In this document: positions 45,881-54,686 of the stretch, in pieces
Position numbering within the stretch: the first letter of the stretch is position 1
Layout of the letters: the number at the start of each line of letters is the position of its first letter
NCBI RefSeq assembly: GCF_019029495.1
Contig: NZ_JAERQM010000007.1
Location: forward strand, 1-64,000
Reading direction: 5' to 3'
Origin: Falsiroseomonas oleicola
GTDB taxonomy: Bacteria > Pseudomonadota > Alphaproteobacteria > Acetobacterales > Acetobacteraceae
DNA length: 64,000 nucleotides
Notes under the pieces: generated by a model
The model's input: only the letters and a program-made list of their open reading frames with translations
The model's database searches: none
What the model was told of the DNA's origin: nothing
Program-made: the position numbers and the translations under genes

Positions 45881-47296
45881 ATGATCGACCGGCACAGTGC
45901 GGAGGGCGCCTTGGACACGCTGATCTTCGAACCCGGCTGGATCTGGGACGCGCAGGACGGGCTGCGCAGCGGGCGCTTCGTGGTGGTGCGGGATGGCCGC
46001 ATCGCCGATGTGACGACGCAGCGCCCGACGATGGATGCGCAGCGCATCAGCCTGCCCGACAGCCTGCTGCTGCCGGGCTTCGTCAACCTGCACAACCACG
46101 CCTTCAGCGCGCCGCTGTTCCGCGGCCTGGCGGATGACATCGGCGATGGCGAGCTGCCGGGCGACATCGTCTATTCCCTGTTGATGCCGCTGGGCGACAT
46201 CGCGGCGGAGGTGCTGGACGAGGACGCGATCGGCGATGTCGCGGAGATGGCGCTGCTGGAGACGCTGAAGGGCGGATCGACCACCATCATGGATGTGTGG
46301 CGATTGCAGCAGGCGCCCTTCATCGCGCGCGGCCGCCGGCTCGGCCTGCGGACCTATTCCTGCCCCTACCTGTTCTCCACGCCGAAGATGGACATGGGGC
46401 CGGATGGCAGGCCGGTGACGGCGCCGGAGGCGGCGGATACCGGCTTCGACCGGGTGATGGCGCTGTTCGCCGAATACGACGAAGGCCCGCGTGGGCGAAC
46501 CCGGGTCGGCTTCGGGCCGCATGGCCTCGATACCTGCACGCCCGAATTGCTGACCCGCATCCGCGACGCGGTGGACGCGATGGGCTGCCCGCTGACCATC
46601 CATGCGGCGCAGAGCCAGGTGGAGCTCGACATCGTCCGCGCCCGCTACGGCAAGTCACCCATCGAACACATCCGCGACCTCGGCCTGCTGCGGCCCGGCA
46701 CGGTGCTGGCGCATTGCGTGATGGCGACCGATGACGAGCTGGCGATGATCCGCGACCACGGCGCCGCCGTCGCCTCCTGCCCCTACGCCTTCTCCCGCTT
46801 CGGCGTCGCGGTGCCTTTTGCGAGGTTCCTGGATGCCGGGATCCATCTTGGCGTCGGCACGGATGGCGTCGGGCTCGACATGGTCGCGGAGCTGCGCGCG
46901 GCGGCGCTGCTGGCAAAAGTGCAGGCTGGGCGGGGCGGCATTGCGAGCGGGGAGGCGATGCTGCGCGCCGCCACGGCTTCGGGCGCCGCCGCCATCGGGC
47001 GCGACGACCTCGGCACGCTGGCGGTCGGCGCCACGGCGGACCTGCTGCTGTTCGACCTGTCCGGCGCCCGCTACCAGCCGGTGTGGAATCCCCTGCAGGC
47101 GTTGCTGACCAATGGCGTGGCGGCCGACCTGCATACGATGCTGGTCGATGGCGTGCCGCTGATCCGCGACCGCATGGTGCAGGGTGTGGATGAGGCGGCG
47201 GTGGTGCGTCGCGGCGCCGCCGCGATCCGCCGCGTCTGGGACGAGGCGCGGCGGCTGGGCCGCGTGCCCGCCGGCATTGCCGCGCGGCGGGCGTAG
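45881..47296 (+). CDS. Amidohydrolase (TrzA/AtzA-like superfamily)
   Basis: Metal-dependent hydrolase of 471 aa, deaminase or ring-opening type. Metal ligands are HNH in FVNLHNHAFS, the His in IHAAQS, the His in VLAHCVMATDDE and the Asp in GVGTDG. The C-terminal GTLAVGATADLLLFDLS is typical. The usual HxSE is HAAQ here, so substrate or chemistry may differ from triazine and guanine hydrolases. A TTG at 45911 with GGAGGG just upstream could be the true start, removing 10 residues. Confidence 0.82.
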   Translation: MIDRHSAEGALDTLIFEPGWIWDAQDGLRSGRFVVVRDGRIADVTTQRPTMDAQRISLPDSLLLPGFVNLHNHAFSAPLFRGLADDIGDGELPGDIVYSLLMPLGDIAAEVLDEDAIGDVAEMALLETLKGGSTTIMDVWRLQQAPFIARGRRLGLRTYSCPYLFSTPKMDMGPDGRPVTAPEAADTGFDRVMALFAEYDEGPRGRTRVGFGPHGLDTCTPELLTRIRDAVDAMGCPLTIHAAQSQVELDIVRARYGKSPIEHIRDLGLLRPGTVLAHCVMATDDELAMIRDHGAAVASCPYAFSRFGVAVPFARFLDAGIHLGVGTDGVGLDMVAELRAAALLAKVQAGRGGIASGEAMLRAATASGAAAIGRDDLGTLAVGATADLLLFDLSGARYQPVWNPLQALLTNGVAADLHTMLVDGVPLIRDRMVQGVDEAAVVRRGAAAIRRVWDEARRLGRVPAGIAARRA

Positions 47297-47302
47297 CGCC
47301 CC

Positions 47303-48325
47303 TTAAACGATCTTGCGATCGTCCGGCAGGAAGCGGTCGGTGTAGGTGAAGTCCATGCTCGGCGGGGCGGGGATGCCGAAGGCTTCCGCCACCTGGCGGG
47401 CGGAGGTCTCGAAGCGGGCCTTCACCACGCTGGACACGCCATTGGCGCGCACATGCGGCGTCAGCAGCGCGACCTCGTTGATCAGCTCGTTGCGCGCGAT
47501 CTCCACCGCCGTGTCGATCAGCGGTTCCCGCCGCTTCAGCGATTCCATGGCGGCGGCGGGCTCGGCCAGCATGGCGCGCAGGCCGCGGATGGTGGCCTGG
47601 TTGAAGCCGCGCACCACATCGGGGTTCTGCTCGGCAAAGGCCTTCCGCACCACCAGGCCCGAGGAATAGAGCTGCACGCCCCACTGGTTGTACTGCAGCC
47701 AGCCGATGTCGCGCAGCGGCACGCCGGTGCCCACCATGTTCAGCGCCGTGGTGGTCAGGAAGCCGAGCGTCGCATCGGCGCGGCGCTGGATCACCATGGT
47801 GTCGCGCAGTTGCGCCGTGACCGACAGCAGGTTGATCTTCGACACATCAAGCTGGTTGGCGCGGGCGAAGATCGGGAACAGCAGATGCGTGCCCTCGCCC
47901 GGGGAGACGGAGACGCTGCGCCCCTCCAGGTCCTTCGGCTTGGTGATGCCGGAGGATTTCAGGAAGATCGCCGCATTGGGGGAGGCGTCGTACAGCACGA
48001 AGACCGAGGTGACCTGGCTGCCCGGATTCTCGGTGTTGAACTTCAGCGCCAGGTTGGTGTCGGCGAAGCCGATGTCATAGGTGCCGGCGGCGACCTTGGT
48101 CAGCGTGTCGCCGGAGCCGAAGCCACGGTCGATCTGCACATCGAGGCCGGCTTCCGCGAAGTAGCCGCGATCCGCCGCCAGGGTCCAGGCCGAATGGGCG
48201 GATTGCCAGGCCCAGTCCAGGCAGAATTTCACCGGGCGCCGCGCGCCCTGGGCGAGGGCGGGCGCGGCCAGTGTGGGCAGCAACAGGGCAGATGTCAGGA
48301 CATTTCGGCGTGTGAATGCGTGCAT
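47303..48325 (-). CDS. NMT1/ThiY-SsuA-type ABC solute-binding protein
   Basis: Periplasmic receptor of 340 aa. A twin-arginine signal (FTRRNVLTSALLLPTLAAPALA) precedes PVKFCLDWAWQSAHSAWTLAADRGYFAEAGLDVQID and the GSGDTLTKVAAGTYDIGFADTN block that define the family, whose members bind thiamin precursors, sulfonates, riboflavin or taurine. GGAGG lies 9 bases before the start. No permease or ATPase is adjacent, so it is an orphan here. It converges with the amidohydrolase gene 6 bases away. Confidence 0.85.
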   Translation of the reverse strand: MHAFTRRNVLTSALLLPTLAAPALAQGARRPVKFCLDWAWQSAHSAWTLAADRGYFAEAGLDVQIDRGFGSGDTLTKVAAGTYDIGFADTNLALKFNTENPGSQVTSVFVLYDASPNAAIFLKSSGITKPKDLEGRSVSVSPGEGTHLLFPIFARANQLDVSKINLLSVTAQLRDTMVIQRRADATLGFLTTTALNMVGTGVPLRDIGWLQYNQWGVQLYSSGLVVRKAFAEQNPDVVRGFNQATIRGLRAMLAEPAAAMESLKRREPLIDTAVEIARNELINEVALLTPHVRANGVSSVVKARFETSARQVAEAFGIPAPPSMDFTYTDRFLPDDRKIV

Positions 48326-48471
48326 CTTGGGCAGCCTCCGGTCAGGGCTCGCGCGGCGCGCGGCGCGGCCGATGTTCAGCAATTGCCGTGCCGTGAAGTG
48401 GCATCGCCGGAACGCTGGACAGGGTTGGCCTCGCGCCCGATCCTGCGCGGGAGGCAGAAAGGACAGGACAA

Positions 48472-49419
48472 ATGCGAGCGATGCGATTCCTCGGAGTGAT
48501 GCTTGCCGCGATTGCGGCACTCGCCAGCCCGGCCATGGCACAGCCCTGGCAACCGACGCGACCCATCGAGATCGTCGTGCCCTTCACCGCCGGGTCGCTC
48601 GCCGACCGCAACATGCGCACGGTGGCGCCGCTGCTGTCGGCGGAGCTTGGCGTGCCCGTCGCGGTGCAGAACATCCCCGGCGCCAATGGCTACAACCGCA
48701 TCTACCGCGCCGCGCCGGATGGCCAGACCATCGGCTATGGCGACCCGGTGGCGCAGATGGCGCTGGCCATCGTGCAGCCGCAGCCCTTCGACGTGATGCG
48801 CTTCACCTGGCTCGGCCATTTCTCCGCTGGGGTGCAGACCATGGTGGCCTCCGCCCGCGGCCGGGTGGCGAGCCTGGAGGCCTTGCGCGGCCTGCGCCAG
48901 CCGGTGCGCTGCGGCACCTTCGGCGGCATCTCCACCGGCGCCGCGCAATGCGCGCTGCTGGGCGCACAATTCGGCTTCCCCGTCGCCTTCGTCTCGGTCC
49001 AGGGGCCGCCGGAGCTGGTGCTGGCGGCGGTGCGCGGCGATGTGGACATCGCCTCGCTCGGCCCGACGCTTTGGCGCGACCACATCGCCGCCAATGCGGT
49101 GCGGCCGCTGCTGTCCTGGTCCGGCCAGCGTGACCCGCGCCTGCCGGAACTGCCGGCGCTGAACGACATCAACCTGGCGAACCTGTCCGATGTCACGGTG
49201 ATCCGCGGCGTCGCCGCCCCGCCCGCCTTGCCGGCGGCGATCCGGGACCGGCTGATCGCCGCGCTGAACGCCGCCATGGCCAAGCCGGAATGGGAGGCCT
49301 TCGTGACCCAGGCGCGGCTGGAACGCGACTGGACCTTCTCGGCCAGCTATCCCGAGAGCCTGGCCCGCGCCCAGGCGCTGCTGCAGCAGAACGCCGCCAC
49401 GCTGCGCGGCGCCTTCTGA
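48472..49419 (+). CDS. Bug/TctC-family solute-binding protein
   Basis: Receptor of 315 aa for a carboxylate. The signal peptide MRAMRFLGVMLAAIAALASPAMA is followed by RPIEIVVPFTAGSLADRNMR and VAVQNIPGANGYNRIYRAAPDGQTIGY, which are Bug motifs. It is the first gene of a three-gene unit with 1-base overlaps: receptor, racemase-fold protein and fused TctA-TctB permease. The ligand is probably a dicarboxylate related to the racemase-fold substrate. Confidence 0.85.
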   Translation: MRAMRFLGVMLAAIAALASPAMAQPWQPTRPIEIVVPFTAGSLADRNMRTVAPLLSAELGVPVAVQNIPGANGYNRIYRAAPDGQTIGYGDPVAQMALAIVQPQPFDVMRFTWLGHFSAGVQTMVASARGRVASLEALRGLRQPVRCGTFGGISTGAAQCALLGAQFGFPVAFVSVQGPPELVLAAVRGDVDIASLGPTLWRDHIAANAVRPLLSWSGQRDPRLPELPALNDINLANLSDVTVIRGVAAPPALPAAIRDRLIAALNAAMAKPEWEAFVTQARLERDWTFSASYPESLARAQALLQQNAATLRGAF

Positions 49420-50159
49420 TGCACAGCCTGCTGCTGCCCGGTTGGCGGGCGCGGATCGGCGTCATCAGCCCGACCGTGCTGGAACGCATCCCGCTGGATT
49501 TCCAACGCGTCGCCCCGGAAGGGGCGATGCTGTGCGGCATCACCACGGGCATGGGCGGCTGGGCCGGTAACCAGTACGGGCAGGCGCTGGCGCAGTTGAA
49601 GGAATCGGTCCGCTACCTGGCGGCGCGCAAGGTGGATTTCATCCTGCATGTCGCCTCCCCCATCGTGGTGGCGCAGGGGCCGGGCTATGACCGCGTGCTG
49701 CTGGCGGAGATGGCGGAAATGGCCAACGGCATCCCCTGCGGCACCACCATCCGCTGCGCGCTGGACGCTTTTGCCGCGTTGGGCGCCCGGCGCATCCTGG
49801 CCGTCACCCCGTTTCATGAGGTGCTGAACGGCCAGATGCGCGCCTTCGTCGAGGCCGAGGGCTACAGCTTTTCGCGTATCGCCAGCGTGCCCGCGCATTT
49901 CGATTTCCTCCAGGACATCCCACCGGATCTGCTGTTCCGCGCCGCGCTGGATGCAGCTGCCGAAAATCCGGATTTCGACGCCATCTGGCTGCCCTCCGGC
50001 CAGGTGCCGGCGGTGGAGGTGGTCCGCGCGCTGGAAGCGCGGCTCGGCAAGCCGGTGGTGGCCCAGAACCACGCCGACTTCCTGGCCGCCTTCCGCGCGC
50101 TCGGCGTCACCGGCATCGCGCGGGGCCATGGCATGCTGCTCGACCGGTTCGCCGGCTGA
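49419..50159 (+). CDS. Asp/Glu racemase-fold protein, arylmalonate decarboxylase/maleate isomerase-like
   Basis: Protein of 246 aa of the superfamily that includes arylmalonate decarboxylase and maleate isomerase. Sequence marks are ARIGVISPTVLERIPLDF, IPCGTTIRCALDAFAALGARRILAVTPF and ALEARLGKPVVAQNHADFLAAF. The catalytic cysteine loop (LLSCGG in arylmalonate decarboxylase) reads WLPSGQ here, so Ser replaces Cys. The N-terminal loop VASPIV lacks the maleate-isomerase Cys too. It therefore may not be a classical enzyme of either type. ATG and stops overlap both neighbours by one base (TGATG). Confidence 0.72.
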   Translation: MHSLLLPGWRARIGVISPTVLERIPLDFQRVAPEGAMLCGITTGMGGWAGNQYGQALAQLKESVRYLAARKVDFILHVASPIVVAQGPGYDRVLLAEMAEMANGIPCGTTIRCALDAFAALGARRILAVTPFHEVLNGQMRAFVEAEGYSFSRIASVPAHFDFLQDIPPDLLFRAALDAAAENPDFDAIWLPSGQVPAVEVVRALEARLGKPVVAQNHADFLAAFRALGVTGIARGHGMLLDRFAG

Positions 50160-52162
50160 TGGACAATCTTGCGACCGCGCTGCTGGAGGGCCTGGCCCAG
50201 GCCACCACCTTCGACGCGCTGCTGTTCATGATCTTCGGCACCGTCATCGGCTACGTCTTCGGCATCCTGCCGGGACTGCAATCCATCACGGCGATGTCGG
50301 TGTTCCTGCCGCTGACCTATTGGTGGACGCCGGCCCAGGCGATGTATTTCTTCGCCGGCATCATCGGCGCCGCCGGCAATGGCGGCGCGGTGACGGCGAT
50401 CGTGCTGAACATGCCGGGCACGGCGCAGAATGCGGCGACGACGCTGGAAGGCTATCCGATGACGCGCGCCGGCCGCGCCGTCTTCGCGCTGAACCTCTCG
50501 GCCGCGTCCAGTTGGCTCGGCGCGGTCTTCGGCGTGGTCGTGCTGATCGCGCTGGTGCCGCTGTTCCTGCCCTTCCTGCTGTCCTTCGGCCCGGCCGAGA
50601 CCTTCTGGGTCGCGGTGTTCGGGCTGGTGACCATGGTGCTGGCCGTGGCCGGGTCGCCGGCCAAGGGGCTGATCGCCATCGCCATCGGCGTCTTCCTCGC
50701 CATCATCGGCATGGGCGGGCCACGCCTGCCGGTGCCGCGCTTCACCTTCGGCAGCGGCTACCTGCTCGATGGGCTGGAGATCGTCGTCGTCATCATCGGC
50801 TTCCTCGTCGTCTCCGAATGCCTGTTGCAGGTGGCCGGCGTCTGGGCGCGGGGGCGCGCTTCCGGCGTCGCGACCAATGCGGTCACCCGGATCAGCGGCG
50901 ACTGGAAGCAGCAGATGATCGATGGCTGGAAGGCGCCCTTCCGTCATCCCGGCATCTTCCTGCGCTCCTCCGCCCTGGGCACCGCCGTGGGCGCACTCCC
51001 CGGCGTGGGCGGCACCGTCGCGCAATTCCTGTCCTACAACCTCGCCGTCGCCACCACGAAGGATGCCAGCCAGATCGGCAAGGGGGCGGAGGACGCGCTG
51101 GTGGCGACGGAGGCCGCGACCAATTCCAAGGAAGGCGGCGCGCTGTTCCCGACGCTGCTCTTCGGCATTCCCGGCAATGCCGAGATGGCGCTGGTGCTGG
51201 CCGCCTGGCAGATCCACGGGCTGGAGCCGGGGCCGAGCTTCATGACCACGCATGGCGCACTCGCCTGGGCGCTGGTCTTCGGGCTGCTGTTCTCCAACCT
51301 GGTCGCCAGCATCGGCACGGCGGCGGCCAGCCCCTGGCTGGCGCGGCTGCCGGGCTTCGACATGGGCATCCTGGCGCCGGCCGTTCTCGTCGCCTCGCTG
51401 ATGTCGGCCTATACCGTGCGCTCCAATTTCCTCGACCTTGGCCTGCTGCTGGCCATCGGCGTGTTTGGCGCCTTCCTGCGGCTGTATGGCTATTCTGTGA
51501 TCGGCGTGGTCATCGGCTTCGTGCTGGGCGATGTGATCGAGCGGAATTTCTACACCGCGCTGCAAAGCTCCCTCGGCGATTATTCCGTCTTTGTCGGCTC
51601 GCCGGTCGCGGCCGTGCTGGCGGCGATCACCGCCATCGCCGCGCTGGTCTGCGGCGTGAAGGTGGCGCGCGGGCGGCGGGAGGCTGCGGATGCGGCGGGC
51701 TTCTCCACCGGCGCCATCCTTTTCGCCGGGCTGATGCTGGCGGCAACGCTGGCGCTGCTCTGGCAGGCGATGGCGCCGGGCTGGCGCGGCGGCAGCGTGG
51801 CGCCGGGCGTGCTGGGCCTCGCCAGCCTGCTGCTGGCGCTGGTGCTGCTGCAAGGCTGGCGGGGGCGGGAGGCCACGGCGGTGCCGGAGGCCAAGGCCAC
51901 CTTGCGGCTTGCCTTGCTGCTGCTGGCGGCCCTGGCGGTGGCGCTGTGGCTCGGCTTCCTCGCCGGCATGGCGGCCTTCCTCGCGGCCTTCTGGATCGGC
52001 GTGCAGCGCCGGCCGCTGGGGCGCGCGCTGGCGCTGGTGGCGATCTTCGCCCTGGCCCTGCCGGCGGGCTTTTCCTGGCTGGTCGAAAGCCAGCTCTGGC
52101 GCGGCGTGGTGGCGCCGCTGGTGCCGGGGCTGCTGGGTGGCGAGGTGATGCCCTCGCCCTGA
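50159..52162 (+). CDS. Tripartite tricarboxylate transporter, fused TctA-TctB
   Basis: Membrane protein of 667 aa. Residues 1-505 are TctA-like (FGTVIGYVFGILPGLQSITAMSVFLPLTYW, GNGGAVTAIVLNMPGTAQNAATTLEGYPM, GGALFPTLLFGIPGNAEMALVLAAW). The remaining 150 residues contain four further membrane segments (GAILFAGLMLAATLALLW, VLGLASLLLALVLL, LALLLLAALAVALWLGFLAG, ALALVAIFALALPAGFSWLV), which fit TctB. A single-chain permease is unusual. It overlaps the racemase-fold gene by one base. Confidence 0.82.
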   Translation: MDNLATALLEGLAQATTFDALLFMIFGTVIGYVFGILPGLQSITAMSVFLPLTYWWTPAQAMYFFAGIIGAAGNGGAVTAIVLNMPGTAQNAATTLEGYPMTRAGRAVFALNLSAASSWLGAVFGVVVLIALVPLFLPFLLSFGPAETFWVAVFGLVTMVLAVAGSPAKGLIAIAIGVFLAIIGMGGPRLPVPRFTFGSGYLLDGLEIVVVIIGFLVVSECLLQVAGVWARGRASGVATNAVTRISGDWKQQMIDGWKAPFRHPGIFLRSSALGTAVGALPGVGGTVAQFLSYNLAVATTKDASQIGKGAEDALVATEAATNSKEGGALFPTLLFGIPGNAEMALVLAAWQIHGLEPGPSFMTTHGALAWALVFGLLFSNLVASIGTAAASPWLARLPGFDMGILAPAVLVASLMSAYTVRSNFLDLGLLLAIGVFGAFLRLYGYSVIGVVIGFVLGDVIERNFYTALQSSLGDYSVFVGSPVAAVLAAITAIAALVCGVKVARGRREAADAAGFSTGAILFAGLMLAATLALLWQAMAPGWRGGSVAPGVLGLASLLLALVLLQGWRGREATAVPEAKATLRLALLLLAALAVALWLGFLAGMAAFLAAFWIGVQRRPLGRALALVAIFALALPAGFSWLVESQLWRGVVAPLVPGLLGGEVMPSP

Positions 52163-52184
52163 AGCCAGGCGTCGGGCGTTGGCG

Positions 52185-53099
52185 TCAGGCGGTCACCGAT
52201 GAACCGGCGGGTTCGGCGAGTTCGCCGGCCAGCCAGGCGGCGAACAGCCGGCCCTCGGTCTGCCGCAGGATGCCGGGTCGGGCGACCAGCCAGTACCAGG
52301 TGTCGATCTCGATCGGCGGGGCCAGGGCGACGACCCGCCCCTCCCGGAGGTCGGCCTCGCAGACCGGCAACCGGGCCAGTGCCACGCCGAGGCCCTGCGC
52401 CGCCGCATCCACCGCCATGTGCAGCGTATCCAGGCGCAGGCCACGCGCCGGGTCCGGCGCCGCCATGCCATGCCGCGCGCCCCAGCTCGCCCAATCCTCC
52501 CGCACCGTCACCACATGGATCGCCGGCAGCCGCCGCAGCAGTTGCGCCAAGGGCGTGCCGGCGCGCGACGGGGCGGCCACCGGCACCAGGCGCAGGCGGG
52601 ACAGGCGCAGCCATTCGCCGCCACCGACCGGGGCCGGCGCCATGCGGATGGCGAAGTCGAAGCGGCCATCGCCCAGCTCCACCCAGTCCCGCTCCGTGCT
52701 GATGGCGACTGACAGTGCCGGATGCGCACGGCGCAGCGCGCCCAGTCGCGGCAGCAGCCAGCGGCCGGCGAAGGTGGGCGCCGCGCTCACCCGCAGCCCG
52801 TCCTGGCCCCGCGCGCCGGAAATGCGGGCGACCGCCTGCGCCAGCCCGTCCAGCGCGCGACTGGCCTCGGCCAGCAGGCTCTCCCCGGCCGGGGTCAGGC
52901 TGGTGGCGTGGCGTTCGCGGTGGAACAGCGGCACGCCGAGCCGGTCCTCCAGCGTGCGGACGCCCTTGCTGACCGCGCTCGGCGTCATGCCGAGCTCGGC
53001 GGCGGCGGCGACGAAGCTGCCGAGCCGGCCGGCGGCCTCGAAGACCCGGAGCGCCGCCAGCGGCGGCAGCCTGCGCGCGGTCTGATTCATATCGGTCAT
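52185..53099 (-). CDS. LysR-family transcriptional regulator (GcvA-like)
   Basis: Regulator of 304 aa. The N-terminal winged helix is PPLAALRVFEAAGRLGSFVAAAAELGMTPSAVSKGVRTLEDRLGVPLFHRERHATSLTPAG. A substrate-binding domain follows (SVAISTERDWVELGDGRFDFAIRM). The start at 53099 has AAAGGT 8 bases upstream. Its start is one base from the stop of the isomerase gene upstream on the same strand, so they are co-transcribed. It may govern the adjacent transporter genes, but no operator is visible. Confidence 0.88.
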   Translation of the reverse strand: MTDMNQTARRLPPLAALRVFEAAGRLGSFVAAAAELGMTPSAVSKGVRTLEDRLGVPLFHRERHATSLTPAGESLLAEASRALDGLAQAVARISGARGQDGLRVSAAPTFAGRWLLPRLGALRRAHPALSVAISTERDWVELGDGRFDFAIRMAPAPVGGGEWLRLSRLRLVPVAAPSRAGTPLAQLLRRLPAIHVVTVREDWASWGARHGMAAPDPARGLRLDTLHMAVDAAAQGLGVALARLPVCEADLREGRVVALAPPIEIDTWYWLVARPGILRQTEGRLFAAWLAGELAEPAGSSVTA

Positions 53100-53100
53100 A

Positions 53101-53733
53101 TTAGCTGACCTTTCCGCGGGACGACCACCCACCCTCCCGCAGCCACGCCTCCAGCATCGGCAGGCGGTCCTGGCCCCAGAAGGGCTCGCCATCGGCGACG
53201 AAGAAGGGGGCGCCGAAGATGCCGCCCTGCGCGGCCGCCTGCGTCGTGGCGCGCAGCGCCTCGCGGGCCGGCGGCGCCATGGCCCCGGCGGCGGCGGCCG
53301 CCGCCTCGGGACCGAGGCGGGCGGCGAAGACCTGCGCGGCCGGCAGATCCGCCAGCACCGCGCCATGGCCGAAGGTGGCGGTCATCGCCGCCGCGGCGAA
53401 GCGGGCCGCGAGACTGGGCGATGCCAGGTCCAGGGCATGGAACACCCGCGCCAGCGCCAGGGAACAGCCGGGTGGCGCCACGGCGGTGGCGAAGGGCAGT
53501 TCGTGCCACCGCGCCAGCCGGGCCACGTCCCGCGCCGCATAGGCGCCGCGCAGGCGCTGTTCCGACAGGGGTGCCATGCCGGTCTCGCGGAACAGCACGC
53601 CGAGCAGGAAGGCGCGCCAGTGCAGCGGCCGGCCGCAACGGGCCGCGATATCCGCCACCTGCGTCGCGGCGATCCAGGAATAGGGCGAGCCGAAATCGAA
53701 CCAGAAGGCGATCGGGGCGGGAGTGCTGGTCAT
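53101..53733 (-). CDS. 2-hydroxychromene-2-carboxylate isomerase family (DsbA-like)
   Basis: Thioredoxin/DsbA-fold protein of 210 aa in the kappa-GST-like group. IAFWFDFGSPYSWIAATQV at the start has the SPYS motif in place of CxxC. GGIFGAPFFVADGEPFWGQDRLPMLEAWL at the end is the conserved cis-Pro and WG region. Family members isomerise aromatic-degradation intermediates with glutathione. It lies directly upstream of the LysR gene on the same strand. Confidence 0.85.
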   Translation of the reverse strand: MTSTPAPIAFWFDFGSPYSWIAATQVADIAARCGRPLHWRAFLLGVLFRETGMAPLSEQRLRGAYAARDVARLARWHELPFATAVAPPGCSLALARVFHALDLASPSLAARFAAAAMTATFGHGAVLADLPAAQVFAARLGPEAAAAAAGAMAPPAREALRATTQAAAQGGIFGAPFFVADGEPFWGQDRLPMLEAWLREGGWSSRGKVS

Positions 53734-53813
53734 CACCGGTGAGGATAGGTCGCGCCACCGCTTCGCCGCCATGGGGCAGGCTGCGTCCAGCAACCCAGAT
53801 GGACCGACCCGGC

Positions 53814-54302
53814 ATGCGCCAGGATGACTTGCCCGCCGCGCTGATGGCGATGGATGTGCCGGAACGACGGCGGCGCAGCAGCTACCCAGAGCCCTTCCGC
53901 TCCCGCACGGAGGGCCGTGCGAAGCAGCCGCTGGGCGATGCCTTCGGCCTGCGGAATTTCGGCGTGAACCTCACCACCCTGGCGCCCGGCGCCGTCTCCG
54001 CCCTGCATCACGCCCATTCGCGGCAGGACGAGTTCGTCTATGTGCTAGAAGGCAGCCCGACGCTGGTCACCGATGCCGGGGAGGTGGAGCTGCGCCCCGG
54101 CGCCATCGCCGGCTTCCGTGCCGGCGGGCCCGCGCATCACCTGGTCAATCGCGGCGACGTGCCGGCCCGCTACCTCGAGATCGGCGACCGCAGCGCGGGC
54201 GATGCCGTCACCTATCCGCGCGACGACCTGGCCGGCACGCAGGCGGCGGATGGAAGCTGGCGGTTCACGCGCAAGGACGGAACCCCGCATGACGCGGCCT
54301 GA
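53814..54302 (+). CDS. Cupin-domain protein
   Basis: Protein of 162 aa with one cupin core (TLAPGAVSALHHAHSRQDEFVYVLEGSPTLVTDAGEVELRPGAIAGFRAGGPAHHLVNRG). The motif-1 histidines and glutamate and the motif-2 histidine for a metal are present. There is no signal peptide. An ATG at 53799 would add five residues; neither start has a good ribosome site. It may be an isomerase or a small-molecule-binding protein. Confidence 0.78.
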   Translation: MRQDDLPAALMAMDVPERRRRSSYPEPFRSRTEGRAKQPLGDAFGLRNFGVNLTTLAPGAVSALHHAHSRQDEFVYVLEGSPTLVTDAGEVELRPGAIAGFRAGGPAHHLVNRGDVPARYLEIGDRSAGDAVTYPRDDLAGTQAADGSWRFTRKDGTPHDAA

Positions 54303-54307
54303 CCGCC

Positions 54308-54481
54308 ATGCCTCGCGTGACGCGGCTGGGCCGGGCGCTGCTGGACCTGCTGGCGCTGTGGCTGGGGCGTGCGGCGCAGCGCCGGCTTCTCGGTGGCCTG
54401 CCCGATGCGGCGCTGAAGGATCTCGGTCTCAGCCGTGCCGACGCCGTCCGGGAAGCCCGCAAGCCCTTCTGGCGCGGCTAG
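54308..54481 (+). CDS. DUF1127 (YjiS-like) small protein
   Basis: Protein of 57 aa ending in the DUF1127 signature (LPDAALKDLGLSRADAVREARKPFWRG). It has an amphipathic N-terminal helix (LGRALLDLLALWLGRAAQRR) and is basic. Proteins of this family are small, stress-associated and in some bacteria affect RNA or phosphate handling. It lies 5 bases after the cupin stop and 25 bases before a second DUF1127 segment. Confidence 0.8.
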   Translation: MPRVTRLGRALLDLLALWLGRAAQRRLLGGLPDAALKDLGLSRADAVREARKPFWRG

Positions 54482-54506
54482 CCCGGGCGGCCGGCATCGT
54501 GCCGGC

Positions 54507-54686
54507 ATGACCGGCCTGCTGCGCCGCGCCGCAGACCATCTCCGGCGGGTGCTGCGACGGATGCGGGAGGCGGAGGAGCTTGTGGCGCTGGACCACCGCC
54601 AGCTCCGCGACATTGGCCTCGACCGCTACGACCTCGCCATGGCGCTGCGCCGCCGCCACCCCAGGGACGCAAGACGAGGACCCGCC
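54507..54686 (+). other. Second DUF1127 segment, in frame with the enoyl-CoA hydratase
   Basis: A reading frame from an ATG at 54507 encodes MTGLLRRAADHLRRVLRRM and ALDHRQLRDIGLDRYDLAM, a clear DUF1127 head. It has no stop codon before the hydratase start at 54687, so the two form one 330-aa frame. Either a stop was lost, making a fusion, or the head is translated and the hydratase is re-initiated at 54687, where GAGGA lies 6 bases upstream. Confidence 0.55.

Noticed and set aside
49951-53085. A 1044-codon open frame overlapping the permease and LysR genes
   Set aside because: It overlaps confident genes in other frames and has low-complexity Ala/Arg/Gly composition.
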